A DNA stretch of 64,000 nt from positions 1-64,000 of the forward strand of contig CAVYOD010000023.1 of assembly GCA_963770045.1 (NCBI GenBank), written 5' to 3'. The notes beneath the pieces were generated by a model, which did not search any database, was not told the origin of the DNA, and was given only the letters and a program-made list of their open reading frames with translations. The translations under genes were made by a program, and so were the position numbers. Below are positions 26,770-35,552 of this stretch, piece by piece; within the stretch, counting starts at the first letter, position 1; each line of letters starts with the position of its first letter. This DNA is from CAVYOD01 sp963770045 (lineage in GTDB: Bacteria > Acidobacteriota > Aminicenantia > Aminicenantales > CAVYOD01).

Positions 26770-28995
26770 ATGAGAACACGAGAATATTTACAGATGGCTA
26801 AGGACCAGGGAACGGGGCAGAAAACCCCGCCCGAGGCCCCCAAATCCGACTTCAAGATTATCGGAACCGCCGTCCCTCGTGTCGACGGAGAGAAAATCGT
26901 GACCGGCAAAGCCGCTTACACCCATGACATATTCTTTGAGGGGATGCTCTGGGGAAAGATCTTGAGATCCCCTCACGCTTGCGCCGATATTGTCTCGGTC
27001 AACCTGGACCCCGCGAAGAGCCTGCCCGGAGTCAAGGCTGCTCTTCAGGTCAAGGAGGGCCGGGTGAAATACCTGGGAGAACAGGTTGCGGCCGTGGCGG
27101 CTGTCGATGAAGAGACCGCGGAGGAGGCGCTGAAGTTGATCCAGGTCGAATACAAGGCTCTCCCCCATGTGCTCAGCCTCGACAAAGCCATGGAGCAGGG
27201 CGCGCCGCAAGTCCATGACTCTCCCAATGTGGAGAAGCTCAATGAATACTCCCGGGGCAATTTTGACAAGGGGCTTTCCGAGGCCGAGGTGACGCTCGAG
27301 CGGACCTATCAGACGAATGTCGAGATTCACCACCCGACGGAGACTCATGGCAGCGTCGCGATGTGGGAAGAGGACCAGCTCACGGTCTGGGATTCGACTC
27401 AGGGCGTCCAAAGCGTTCAAGTGGGACTTGCCCGCGCCTTGAACATCCCGGAGAGCAAGGTCCGGGTTGTCAGGCATTACATGGGAGGCGGGTTCGGCAG
27501 CAAACTGGGCCTCAACGACTATACGGTCGTGGCCGCCAGGCTGGCCAAAGAGACCGGGCGGCCGGTCAAGATCCTGCTCTCCCGCAAAGAAAACTCGATG
27601 TGCGTCGGAAACCGGCCTTCGAATGTGATGACCATCAAAGCCGGGGCCAAGAGAGACGGGACGCTCACGGCCTTCTCCTTGAAAAACTATACCTGCGGCG
27701 GCGTGGGCCGGGGAGACGAAGCCTCGGAACCGCTGATAGACATCTACAAATGCCCGAACGTCAAAGTCGAGGAATTCTCGGTGTTCGCCAATACCTGCGC
27801 TTCACGGCCCACCCGGGCTCCGGGCCACGTCCAGGGGACTTTTGCCCTCGAGGGACTCCTTGAGGAATTGGCCGCTGAGCTGGGCATGGACCCGCTTGAG
27901 CTGAGAAAGAAAAACTATACCACCAGGAACGAAGGGGACACCAAGATCCCCTACTCAACCAAGGGATTGGACAAGTGCTATGAATTGGGCGCGGCAGGGA
28001 TCGACTGGCAGCGGCGGAACAAAAAGCCCGGCGCGGGAGCGGGGCGCAAGAGGCGAGGCCTGGGAATGGCCACCCAGATCTGGTGGGGTGGGGGCGTGCC
28101 CGGAACCCTGGCCGACCTCAAACTCAACGCCGACGGAAGCGTCGAAGTCATCTGCGGTACCCAGGATATCGGCACCGGAACACGAACTCTTATCGCCGTC
28201 GTAGCCGCTGAGACGCTGGGGTTGGACCCCCAGGACATAAACGTCAAAATCGGGAATTCGGATTATCCCTGGGCCCCCGGTTCCGGAGGAAGTCAGACCG
28301 CGCCATCGGTCGGTCCGGCCGTCCGGGATGCCGCGCTCAAAGCCGCGGAGAGACTAAAAGAGGTTGCCGCCAAAAAACTCAATATCGCTGCCGCGGACGT
28401 CATCGTCGCCGACAAGAAGGTCTATGACAAGAATAAGCCGGAGAACGCTTTAAGCTTCAAAGATGCGGCCAAAGAGCTTCGCCGCGAGAGTGTTTTTCAT
28501 GGCGAAAGGAAGGAGCCCCAGGAAGGCTTCGCCTATAATACGTTCGGCGCCCATTTTGCTGAGGTGGAGGTGGATACAGAGACGGGCAAAATCGAGGTCA
28601 AGAAAGTCGTGGCCGTCCATGAGATCGGACGCGTCCTCAATAAACTGACGGCTGAAAGCCAAGTCATCGGAGGCGTTACCCAGGGCCTGAGCGCGGCTCT
28701 CTTCGAGCAGCGGATCACAGACGAGGCCACGGGGACGCTGGTCAACCATAACCTCCACGACTACAAGATCGCGACCGCCAAGGACATCCCCGAGATCGTG
28801 CCCATATTTGTCGACAGTGTCGACCCCAGGCTTAACAATCTCGGGAACAAGGGCCTGGGCGAGCCCCCGCGAATACCGGCCTCTGCGGCTATTGCCAACG
28901 CCGTCTACAACGCGATCGGCGTCCACATCCGGGAAATTCCGATGACTCCGGACAAGGTCCTCCGTGCCCTCAAACGGAAGGAGGAGCGGTCATGA
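26770..28995 (+). CDS. Molybdopterin-binding catalytic subunit, xanthine dehydrogenase family (PaoC-like)
   Basis: 741 aa, starting at 26770 directly after the iron-sulfur gene. Motifs: GTAVPRVDGEKIVTGKAAYT, HHPTETHGSVAMW, RHYMGGGFGSKLGL (the GGGFGxK pyranopterin loop), RPTRAPGHVQGTFALEGLLE, TQDIGTGTRTLIAVVAAETL, GSGGSQTAPSVGPAVRDAAL and NKGLGEPPRIPASAAIANAV. The Glu of G-L-G-E-P-P matches the catalytic base of this family. No signal peptide of its own, so it is probably exported with its Tat-bearing partner. It hydroxylates aldehydes or heterocycles; the substrate is not predictable. The stop overlaps the FAD subunit start (ATGA). Confidence 0.85.
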   Translation: MRTREYLQMAKDQGTGQKTPPEAPKSDFKIIGTAVPRVDGEKIVTGKAAYTHDIFFEGMLWGKILRSPHACADIVSVNLDPAKSLPGVKAALQVKEGRVKYLGEQVAAVAAVDEETAEEALKLIQVEYKALPHVLSLDKAMEQGAPQVHDSPNVEKLNEYSRGNFDKGLSEAEVTLERTYQTNVEIHHPTETHGSVAMWEEDQLTVWDSTQGVQSVQVGLARALNIPESKVRVVRHYMGGGFGSKLGLNDYTVVAARLAKETGRPVKILLSRKENSMCVGNRPSNVMTIKAGAKRDGTLTAFSLKNYTCGGVGRGDEASEPLIDIYKCPNVKVEEFSVFANTCASRPTRAPGHVQGTFALEGLLEELAAELGMDPLELRKKNYTTRNEGDTKIPYSTKGLDKCYELGAAGIDWQRRNKKPGAGAGRKRRGLGMATQIWWGGGVPGTLADLKLNADGSVEVICGTQDIGTGTRTLIAVVAAETLGLDPQDINVKIGNSDYPWAPGSGGSQTAPSVGPAVRDAALKAAERLKEVAAKKLNIAAADVIVADKKVYDKNKPENALSFKDAAKELRRESVFHGERKEPQEGFAYNTFGAHFAEVEVDTETGKIEVKKVVAVHEIGRVLNKLTAESQVIGGVTQGLSAALFEQRITDEATGTLVNHNLHDYKIATAKDIPEIVPIFVDSVDPRLNNLGNKGLGEPPRIPASAAIANAVYNAIGVHIREIPMTPDKVLRALKRKEERS

Positions 28996-29967
28996 AGAAC
29001 TTCGAGCTAGCTGAGCCCAGGACTCTTGACCAACTCACCGCCTATCTGGCCAAAGAAAAGAGAAGAGTCTCGCTCATGGCCGGCGGAACCGACCTCCTGG
29101 GCGAGATCAAGGAGGGAACGGTCGAGCCAGATGTCGTCGTGGACTTGCGAACGATCCCGGATCTCGCCTACATCAAAAAGGAGAAAGACGCGCGTCCGCA
29201 TCGGCGCTTTGACCACCGTGGCCGACCTGGCCGAAGATCCCACGATCGCGCAAGATTATCCCGTCCTCAAACAAGCGGCCGGGGTCATCGGATCGCCTCA
29301 GCTCAGGAACATGGGAACGGTCGGCGGGAATCTGTGTCAACGGCCGCGCTGTTGGTACTACCGCGACGTCGACGTCGTCTGCCGGAAAAAGGGGGGAAGC
29401 AAGTGCTTCGCCTATAAAGGGAGGAACAAATATCACGCGATCATCGGCGGAGGGATGTGCTACATCGTCTATCCCTCGGACTTGGCGCCTGCCCTGATCG
29501 CTCTTGACGCCATGGTGGCGATCAGCTCGCCGCGCGGCGAGAAAACCATCCCGCTCGCCGATTTCTATGCCCTGCCGTCGGTCAATGTCCACAAGGAGAA
29601 TGTCCTCGAGCCCGATGAGGTGCTCCGGGAAGTCAGGATTCCCCCGGCCACAAAAGACGACCGCAGCGCCTACAACAAATTTATCGAGCGCGGGTCCTGG
29701 GATTTCGCCGTCGTTTCGGCGGCTGTCAAGGGCACCGTGTCGGGAAAGACTTTTAAGGACATCCGGATCGTCCTGGGAGGGATCGCGCCTATCCCCTGGC
29801 GCCTTCAAAAAGCGGAAGAGGCGATCAAGGGCAAGAGGCTGAGTGAAGAAGCGGTGAGAGTTGCGGCCCGCGAAGCCCTGCAGGACGCTAAGCCGCTCGA
29901 AGAGAACGGCTACAAGAAAGACCTGGTCGAGGTCGTCCTCGCCCGGACGGTCATGTCTCTTGTCTAA
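28992..29967 (+). CDS. FAD subunit with [4Fe-4S]-type insertion (PaoB-like), one frameshift
   Basis: MKNFELAEPRTLDQLTAYLA, then SLMAGGTDLLGEIKEG, is the CoxM/PaoB FAD domain start. After ...AYIKKEKD the frame breaks near 29195 and continues VRIGALTTVADLAEDPTIA. The second part has GSPQLRNMGTVGGNLCQRPRC, WYYRDVDVVCRKKGGSKCFA (four Cys in an insertion like that holding the extra cluster in E. coli PaoB), and SWDFAVVSAAVKG. Corrected length is about 324 aa. Gene order is iron-sulfur, molybdenum, FAD, unlike paoABC. It would hand electrons to an unknown acceptor. Confidence 0.8.
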
Positions 29968-30107
29968 TACAAACGTAATAACTAATGTGATATCTCCGTT
30001 AAGGAGATTCGCCGGAGGCCTCCCGTGGAGGAACGCAATCTTGTCCATGTCAAGTTACCTATCGCGTTTGCGTTAGAATTCCGACGGCGTCTATCCTGGA
30101 GGAAAAA

Positions 30108-31253
30108 ATGCCCAGATATCTCAAAGAGTTCTGTCTCGTTTCATTTGTCTGGTCCTGCTTTGGACCCTGCTCCCGGCCCAAACGCAACAGAGGTATTTCG
30201 ATACGGCGGTGATCCCCCACCCGGAGGTTCGGCTCGTCGTTTGTTATCCTTCGGTAGGAACGATCAGGGCCGTCGTCGCCCTCAGAAAAGCCGGAGTTTT
30301 GAACGTCAAAGACCTGGCGGTTATCGGCGTCTATCACTCGAGGGAGCTCACGAACTACGAAGAATCGAAGAATTACGTCAAGACAAATGACATCGGCTGG
30401 TTCAAATTTCACGAGATTTCAGCCGACATCAAGGAATCCGAGCTCTTCAAGAAGAATGCCTTCACACCCGAATTCGAGACCATCTTCAAGAGCTCGGATG
30501 GAATCATCTTTTTCGGCGGGCCCGACATACCGCCCTCGATTTTCAATCAAAAAACCAGCCTGCTGACCCAGATCGAAGATCCCTATCGCCACTATATGGA
30601 GCTATCCTTCATCTTTCATTTGCTGGGAGGGTCCCAGGATCCCAATGCCAAGGGCCTTCTCGAGCTCCACCCCAATTATCCGGTTTTGGGGATCTGCCTG
30701 GGTTTCCAAACGATGAACGTGGGAACCGGAGGGACCTTGTTCCAGGATCTCTGGTCAGATGTTTACCACAAGATGTTTGTCGAAGACATCATCGCTCTTG
30801 GCCAAGAAAACTGGCACAAAAACCCCTATCTCCTCCTCCACCCGGAGGAGAAGCTCAGCTATTATAGCTGGCACTCCATCAAATTCGACGGAACCAGTAA
30901 GTTTCGCCAATTCGTGGGCTTAAAGACCAGCGACAGACCATATGTCTCAAGCTCCCATCACCAGGCTGTGGATCAGCTCGGAAAAGATCTCTGGATCTCG
31001 GCCACTTCTTTGGACGGAAAGATCGCCGAGGTCATAGAGCACAAGACTTTCCCGAATGTGCTCGGCGTCCAATTCCATCCCGAACGGTTTTCTATCTGGG
31101 AGGGAGCGCCCAAATTTCGTTTTTCTCCCCAAGAAAAAGAAGGCGGTGACCCTGATGTCATTCCTGGAGGGCCATCCGCTCAGCCTGGAATTCCACAAGA
31201 AAATCTGGGCTTGGCTGAGCCAGAGGCTTCAGGAGTATCACGCAGCGCATTAA
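30108..31253 (+). CDS. Exported class I glutamine amidotransferase-like hydrolase (C26/PuuD type), frameshifts at both ends
   Basis: TGGAGGAAAAA precedes the ATG at 30108. MPRYLK then slips at AAA into RVLSRFICLVLLWTLLPAQ, a signal peptide. The mature domain has DGIIFFGGPDIPPSIF, PVLGICLGFQTMNVGTGGTL (nucleophile elbow G-I-C-L-G), SSSHHQAVDQLGKDL and NVLGVQFHPERFSIW (His and Glu of the triad). Near 31150 a second slip gives the likely ending GHPLSLEFHKKIWAWLSQRL, stopping at 31253. About 381 aa. The family includes gamma-glutamyl-GABA hydrolases. A periplasmic location is unusual and suggests action on an extracellular gamma-glutamyl compound. Confidence 0.7.
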
Positions 31254-31259
31254 AAAGAA

Positions 31260-31448
31260 GTGAGCACTGAGCTGTGAGCCGTGAGAAATCAAATAAAGAA
31301 TCAAAAATAAGAAACTCGCTCTTTATTGTTCCTGTCTTTTCTTATTTTTTGACGAAAAAGACGAGTTGATGAGTTGACTTCACAAGCGTGAACGAATGAA
31401 ATTTCCTGTGGACTTCTTTTTTACTGCTCAGTGCTACACTGCTCACTT
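31260..31448. repeat. Pair of inverted heptamer arrays flanking about 135 bp
   Basis: GTGAGCA-CTGAGCT-GTGAGCC-GTGAG at 31260-31285 faces an inverse array at 31423-31448 (reverse strand GTGAGCA-GTGTAGC-ACTGAGC). Between them, AAAATAAGAAA and TTTTCTTATTTT form a further A+T-rich inverted repeat. The arrangement matches that at 22588-22790. It lies between the amidotransferase gene and the micro-gene promoter. Confidence 0.5.
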
Positions 31449-31461
31449 TTCAGGTTTTGGC

Positions 31462-31490
31462 TTGACTATACCCTATAATTATTATAGAAT
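31462..31490 (+). promoter_or_regulatory. Sigma70-type promoter of the micro-gene
   Basis: TTGACT (31462-31467) and TAGAAT (31485-31490) are 17 bases apart, close to consensus. Surrounding DNA is A+T-rich with a second TATAAT at 31474. The start near 31497 leaves a 24-base leader containing AAAGGAG before the ATG at 31521. Confidence 0.55.
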
Positions 31491-31520
31491 TACTATTATT
31501 TAACTTTAAAAGGAGTGGCC

Positions 31521-31583
31521 ATGAAAAGATATATGGTTCCCAGAGTTTCCCATTGTAAATCCGGCTGCCTATGGGCCTCCTGA
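31521..31583 (+). CDS. 20-aa Cys-containing micro-protein or leader peptide
   Basis: AAAGGAG is followed six bases later by ATG; the frame reads MKRYMVPRVSHCKSGCLWAS and stops at TGA 31581. It has a dedicated promoter upstream and a strong terminator at 31617-31661, so the transcription unit is complete and isolated. The stop lies inside a perfect hairpin CCTCCT-GAGC-AGGAGG (31576-31591). The product is basic, with C-x3-C and a Trp. It may be a peptide gene, an attenuator leader without a downstream gene, or a small RNA with an incidental frame. I recognise no family. Confidence 0.4.
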   Translation: MKRYMVPRVSHCKSGCLWAS

Positions 31584-31616
31584 GCAGGAGGTAAAAAGGC
31601 TCTGTTATCGAATCCG

Positions 31617-31661
31617 AGGCTCATTTTTCTTGGCCTGCCCAAAGAAAAATGAGCCTTTTTT
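31617..31661 (+). terminator. Strong rho-independent terminator
   Basis: AGGCTCATTTTTCTT (31617-31631) and AAGAAAAATGAGCCT (31642-31656) form a perfect 15-pair stem with a 10-base loop, followed by T5. It ends the micro-gene unit; the stem is symmetrical enough to act on both strands, although the T-run is on the plus strand. Confidence 0.8.
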
Positions 31662-31961
31662 ATTTCCCCGCCTCGCTTATCATCTATGCTCGGGAAATTG
31701 GGAATTAGGTTCTTGGCCACCCTGAAATACCAAGGAATGCCGTTGATTCAGATTTCCATACCAGGCTGAAATTTTTCGTGATAACGGATGGCGGAGACTG
31801 GAATTGACTCCTGCCCAAAATTGAGAAGGAAGCGAAGACTCGAAGGAGCAAATTTCCCTTGCTGGGGAAAATGCAGCCTGCCTTCGAACCATCCAACCTG
31901 AGCCTGCTGGCAGGCCTGGAATTTTGCCCTGGATAAAATTCGGGGTACGGGGCTGTACGGA
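31662..31961. other. Gene-free stretch, nothing firmly recognised
   Basis: No plausible frame. GCCTGC-TG-GCAGGC near 31902-31915 is a short hairpin that could sit in the 3-prime end of the rfaE2 transcript, without a T-run. A weak tRNA-3-prime-like string (minus strand ending GTCTCCGCCA near 31785) was considered and not accepted. Confidence 0.3.
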
Positions 31962-32444
31962 TTACGCGGTTTTTTTGATTTTCTTGAGGAGGCTTGAACT
32001 AGAATGGCCCTTGAGATAGGGCACGATGACGACCTTTCCGCCTGCCGCCTCCACCTCTTTCCGTCCCACAACTTGATCGGGTCCCCAGTCGCCGCCTTTG
32101 ACGAGAACGTCGGGCAGGACTTCAGCGATGATCTTTTGGGGCGTTTCCTCGGAAAACGAGGTCAGGAGGTCAATATCCTCGATCGCCTCCAGCACTTCGA
32201 GCCGCTCCTTGAGGGGAAAGACCGGCCGCGAAGCTCCTTTGAGCTTGCGCACCGACGCATCCGTATTGAGGGCGACGATCAGGATATCACCGTGCTTCTT
32301 GGCTTCACGGAAAAGCCGGATGTGGCCACCGTGGAGGAGGTCAAAGCAGCCATTGGTGAAGACGACTTTCTTCCCGGCTTTTCTGAGCTGCTTCCGGACT
32401 CTCAGGAGTTCGGCGCGATTGAGAATGATCTTTTTCCCCTTCAT
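31962..32444 (-). CDS. rfaE2: D-glycero-beta-D-manno-heptose 1-phosphate adenylyltransferase
   Basis: 160 aa. KKVVFTNGCFDLLHGGHIRLFREAK holds the HxGH nucleotidyltransferase motif (HGGH). It continues ILIVALNTDASVRKLKG, RPVFPLKERLEVLEAIEDID, VLVKGGDWGPDQVVGRKEVE and a C-terminal GHSSSSLLKKIKK (the usual G-x-S-T/S-S-x-I-x-K end). This matches the stand-alone C-terminal half of HldE. It forms ADP-heptose from heptose 1-phosphate and ATP, supplying the GT9 enzyme encoded at 7.6-8.5 kb. It is the last gene of the long atp-to-wzt run, 12 bases after wzt. Confidence 0.9.
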   Translation of the reverse strand: MKGKKIILNRAELLRVRKQLRKAGKKVVFTNGCFDLLHGGHIRLFREAKKHGDILIVALNTDASVRKLKGASRPVFPLKERLEVLEAIEDIDLLTSFSEETPQKIIAEVLPDVLVKGGDWGPDQVVGRKEVEAAGGKVVIVPYLKGHSSSSLLKKIKKTA

Positions 32445-32456
32445 CGGCTCGTCCCG

Positions 32457-33732
32457 TCAAGCCTTTCCCGACGGCTTGATCTTGATCGCCGGCGAAAAAC
32501 TCCAGGAATGCTGAAGCCGGGCGATCCCGACATCCTTAAGCGTCGAGGAAACGAGGAAGGAATCAAGATTCTGATGGTAATCGTAGGGATAGCCGTCCCG
32601 CTTATGGACGGCCACATCGAGATAATAGGTTCCGTTGACCAGGTTTAACTTTTCGATCCGGCAGATGACTTTCCCCTCGCCCTGGATCGAGGAGGGCTGA
32701 TATTCCTCGAGGTCGGTGTTCGTCCCATAGCAGGAGATCCCCTGGGAGTTAAAGATCCCGATGCCGAAGACAAAGTCCTTGATCTCGGAATAAGCGACGA
32801 CATCCATCTCGACGGCCATCCCTTCGTCGGGCGAAAAGACATGCTTCTCCTGCCCACTCGGGCTCTTCAGGGTAACCTTCGTGATCTCGACTTCACGTTT
32901 GCCCCACCTGTTCTCACGCCTGCCCTCTTCCCATTTCTGCTCCTGATCCACAACGTGCTGTCTTGCCTCAAAAGCCTCTTCCTGCTTTTCGGCGATGTCC
33001 TGGAGGTAGGAATCGATCACCCGCTTCGGCTCGCCGATGGTCATGATTTTCCCGCACTTGAACCAGGCCACCCGGTCGCAAACTTTTTCGACCGTGGAGA
33101 GGTCGTGGCTGACGAAGAGGATCGTTTTCTTCCGGCGGCGAAAGTCATCGATCCGGTCGAGACACTTGGGGATGAACGAGGCGTCCCCCACGGCCAGGAC
33201 CTCGTCGATCAGCAGGATGTCGGGGTTGACATTGATGGCCACGGAGAACCCCAGCCGCATGTACATCCCTGAAGAATAGGTCTTGACCGGGTGCGTCGAT
33301 AAAATCCTCGAGCTCGGCGAACCTGACGATCTCATCGAACTTTTCATTGATTTCCTTCTTGCTCAGACCGAGCATGATTCCATTGATGTAGACATTCTCG
33401 CGGCCGCTGATCTCGGGGTGGAAGCCTGCGCCGAGCTCGATGAGCGCCGAGACCTTGCCCTCGGTCCGGACCGAGCCCGAGGTGGGCTTGGTGATCCCGG
33501 CCACGACTTTGAGCAGGGTGCTTTTCCCCGACCCGTTCTCCCCGATGATTCCGAAGGTCGTTCCCTTTTCGACCTTGAAGCTCACGGCGTCCAGGGCCGT
33601 GACCATTTCCTCCGCCTTCATCGCCTTGAAAAGGTCGCCCTTGAGAAGGGCGCTCTTAAAGGTCAGGAAGCGGTGGCGGGAAGAGTATTTCTGATAGATC
33701 CGGGAGACATTGTCGACCACGATCGCGGCCAT
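32457..33732 (-). CDS. wzt: Polysaccharide ABC exporter ATPase (Wzt-like), one frameshift
   Basis: MAAIVVDNVSRIYQKYSSRH, then TFGIIGENGSGKSTLLKVVAG (Walker A) and GAGFHPEISGRENVYINGIM. A break near 33295 is followed by PVKTYSSGMYMRLGFSVAIN (signature), DILLIDEVLAVGDASF (Walker B) and ILFVSHDLSTVEKV (H-loop). The C-terminal 180 residues form a Wzt-type carbohydrate-binding domain (FVFGIGIFNSQGISCYGTNT, NGTYYLDVAVHKRDG). About 424 aa. Together with Wzm it exports a finished O-antigen or similar glycan across the inner membrane; the C-terminal domain recognises the capped chain end. The ATG abuts the wzm stop. Confidence 0.88.
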
Positions 33733-34551
33733 CTAAACCTCCTCCGGGAAGGAGTCCCGCAGCCGGTCAAAAACATAGTAGCCCAAGATGAAGAGGAGGA
33801 TCGAAAACAGGAAGGTCGCGCCGAGCTTTTTCCAGTGGATGAGCTCTCCGTAATAGAGGCAGCTCTGGTATCCGCCCATGATATGAGTCATAGGATTGAG
33901 GTTCAGGAAGGTGCGAAGCAAACCGGATTTCTGGACCGAGCCGAAGGTCAAGGGATAGATGATCGGGGTCGCAAAAAACCAGAAGGTCAGCCAATTGGCC
34001 AGGATGTCCTTGACATCCCGGAAATGGACAGTCAGCGAGGAAATAAGGAAACAGAACCCCAGGGTGAAAACATATTGGACAAAGACGACCACCGGCAAGA
34101 AAAGCATGTACAGGGTGAAATGCTTTCCCAAGATGGGGATGAAAATGAACAGGATCGGCAGACCGAAGCTGAAATGGATCAGGTTGCTGGTGATGGTTAC
34201 GACGGGCAGGATCTCGGCCGGGAAGAGTATCTTCTTGATCAGGTTGCCGTGGATCATAAGGACGTTAGCGGATTCCAGGGACGAAGAAGAAAACCAGACC
34301 CAGGGCAGGATGCCGCAGAACAGAAAAAGCGCATACATCCAGGGGGATTCTCCGGAAGCCCGGTCGCCAGGCTTGATGATGAAACCGAAGACCACGGTAT
34401 AGATCGACATCAGCAGAAGCGGGTTGATGAAGGACCAGAGGAAGCCGAGGATGGTCCCGCGGTAGCGGGCCTTGAGCTCGCGGCCGATCAGGTTCTGGAT
34501 GAGGACACGGCACTTGTAGAGCTCCTTGAGGTTTTTTATGAGCCTAGACAA
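33733..34551 (-). CDS. wzm: Polysaccharide ABC exporter permease (Wzm-like)
   Basis: I place the start at the TTG at 34551 (MSRLIKNLKELYKCRVLIQN) because AGGGGG lies five bases upstream and the length, 272 aa, fits the family; ATGs further up would overlap the methyltransferase gene more. It has LIGRELKARYRGTILGFLWS (ABC-2 entry motif) and six membrane segments, including FINPLLLMSIYTVVFGFI, MLFLPVVVFVQYVFTLGFCF and TFLFSILLFILGYYVF. It is the inner-membrane channel partner of the Wzt-like ATPase. It overlaps the upstream gene by eight bases. Confidence 0.85.
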   Translation of the reverse strand: MSRLIKNLKELYKCRVLIQNLIGRELKARYRGTILGFLWSFINPLLLMSIYTVVFGFIIKPGDRASGESPWMYALFLFCGILPWVWFSSSSLESANVLMIHGNLIKKILFPAEILPVVTITSNLIHFSFGLPILFIFIPILGKHFTLYMLFLPVVVFVQYVFTLGFCFLISSLTVHFRDVKDILANWLTFWFFATPIIYPLTFGSVQKSGLLRTFLNLNPMTHIMGGYQSCLYYGELIHWKKLGATFLFSILLFILGYYVFDRLRDSFPEEV

Positions 34552-35287
34552 TCGATCCCCCTGCAAAGATTTTCTGGGCTTCTTCGGTATAGGTTCCATC
34601 CCGGTTGTAGAGAATGAACGGAGACCTAACCTCAACGCCCTGGGAAGAGAAGCGACATTCCGCCAGGAAGAAATTCGGAAGGACGTTCTCCCGCGGAAGG
34701 ACGTGGCGCAAGGTCTTGAGCCTGAGGAGATTATTTTCCATGGCCGCCTTGAAATCGTTCTCGCGCTTGGCGGAATAGATGAAGTAGGCCCGTCCGTCTT
34801 CTTTGAGAAGCTCCCGAGTTTTGCGCATGATATCAGAAATATCGCATTTCAGCTCGTGTTTGGCAATCGATTTTTCTTCCGAACGGCTGAGCTGTCCGCC
34901 TCGCCACTTGATATAGGGCGGGTTGGAGAAGATGACATCGAACTTCCTGCCGGGGTCAAAAGACCGCAAGTCGGCCTGGACGATCAGGATCCGGCCTTCC
35001 AGGTTGTTGAGCCGGACATTCCTCCGGGCCAGGTCGGCAAGGGGATTCTGGATTTCCAGGGCCGTGATCTGCCTGAAGGGTTTAAGACTGAGAAGGAGTG
35101 AGATGATTCCGTTCCCCGTTCCGAGTTCGAGGAGTTCTTCCCCCGGACTTGTTTGGATAAAGGCGGCCAAAAGGGGGGAATCCACCGAAAAGCGGTATCC
35201 CTTTTTCTTCTGGAGAACAAGGATGCGGCCCTGGTAAAACGTGTCGAGAGTCTCGTCCGGCCCCTTCAGTTCAAGGCTTGTCTTCAT
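34544..35287 (-). CDS. TrmN6/YfiC-like adenine-N6 methyltransferase
   Basis: 247 aa. DTFYQGRILVLQKKKGYRFSVDSPLLAAF is the typical TrmN6 opening. LLELGTGNGIISLLLS is the SAM-binding motif I, and FDVIFSNPPYIKWRGGQLS carries the NPPY catalytic motif of adenine-N6 methylases. EKSIAKHELKCDISDIM also matches the family. E. coli TrmN6 methylates A37 of tRNA-Val. It overlaps atpC by 17 bases and wzm by 8, so it is translated as part of the atp run. Target specificity is inferred from similarity only. Confidence 0.8.
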   Translation of the reverse strand: MKTSLELKGPDETLDTFYQGRILVLQKKKGYRFSVDSPLLAAFIQTSPGEELLELGTGNGIISLLLSLKPFRQITALEIQNPLADLARRNVRLNNLEGRILIVQADLRSFDPGRKFDVIFSNPPYIKWRGGQLSRSEEKSIAKHELKCDISDIMRKTRELLKEDGRAYFIYSAKRENDFKAAMENNLLRLKTLRHVLPRENVLPNFFLAECRFSSQGVEVRSPFILYNRDGTYTEEAQKIFAGGSIV

Positions 35288-35552
35288 CTTGACTTATTTC
35301 GGTGAAGACCGTCACTTCCCCGGGAAGAATTTCGGCGTAGCCGCCCCGCACAGAAAACTCCTCTTCTTCCCCCTCCGAAAGGTAATGGATCTTGCCTTTG
35401 CCCAAAGCCACGACCAGGGGCCGGTGCCCGGGGAGAATCCCGAGATAACCATCCAGGCCGGGGAGCGTCACTTCTTTGGCCTCGGTGTCGCACAGGACCT
35501 CCCGTGGCGTCAAGACCCTGAGATGAAATGCAGGCGGGACGTTTCGGCTCAT
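35271..35552 (-). CDS. atpC: ATP synthase epsilon subunit, short form
   Basis: 93 aa: FHLRVLTPREVLCDTEAKEV, then TLPGLDGYLGILPGHRPLVVAL, and FSVRGGYAEILPGEVTVFTE. This is the complete N-terminal beta sandwich that binds gamma and the c-ring. The C-terminal two-helix domain that inhibits ATP hydrolysis in many bacteria is absent, because the protein ends shortly after the sandwich. The stop is followed in other frames only by the next gene, so the short form seems real. It overlaps atpD by four bases. Confidence 0.88.
   Translation of the reverse strand: MSRNVPPAFHLRVLTPREVLCDTEAKEVTLPGLDGYLGILPGHRPLVVALGKGKIHYLSEGEEEEFSVRGGYAEILPGEVTVFTEISQDEDKP

Noticed and set aside
31740..31915. Possible tRNA-Ser-like sequence (minus strand ending GTCTCCGCCA)
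   Set aside because: The T-arm does not pair properly, and no matching acceptor, D-arm or anticodon arm can be found at the right distance.
33283..34617. 444-codon plus-strand open frame opposite wzm/wzt
   Set aside because: Very rich in Asp/Glu/Gln/Gly as expected of an antisense frame; the opposite strand encodes clear Wzm/Wzt proteins.
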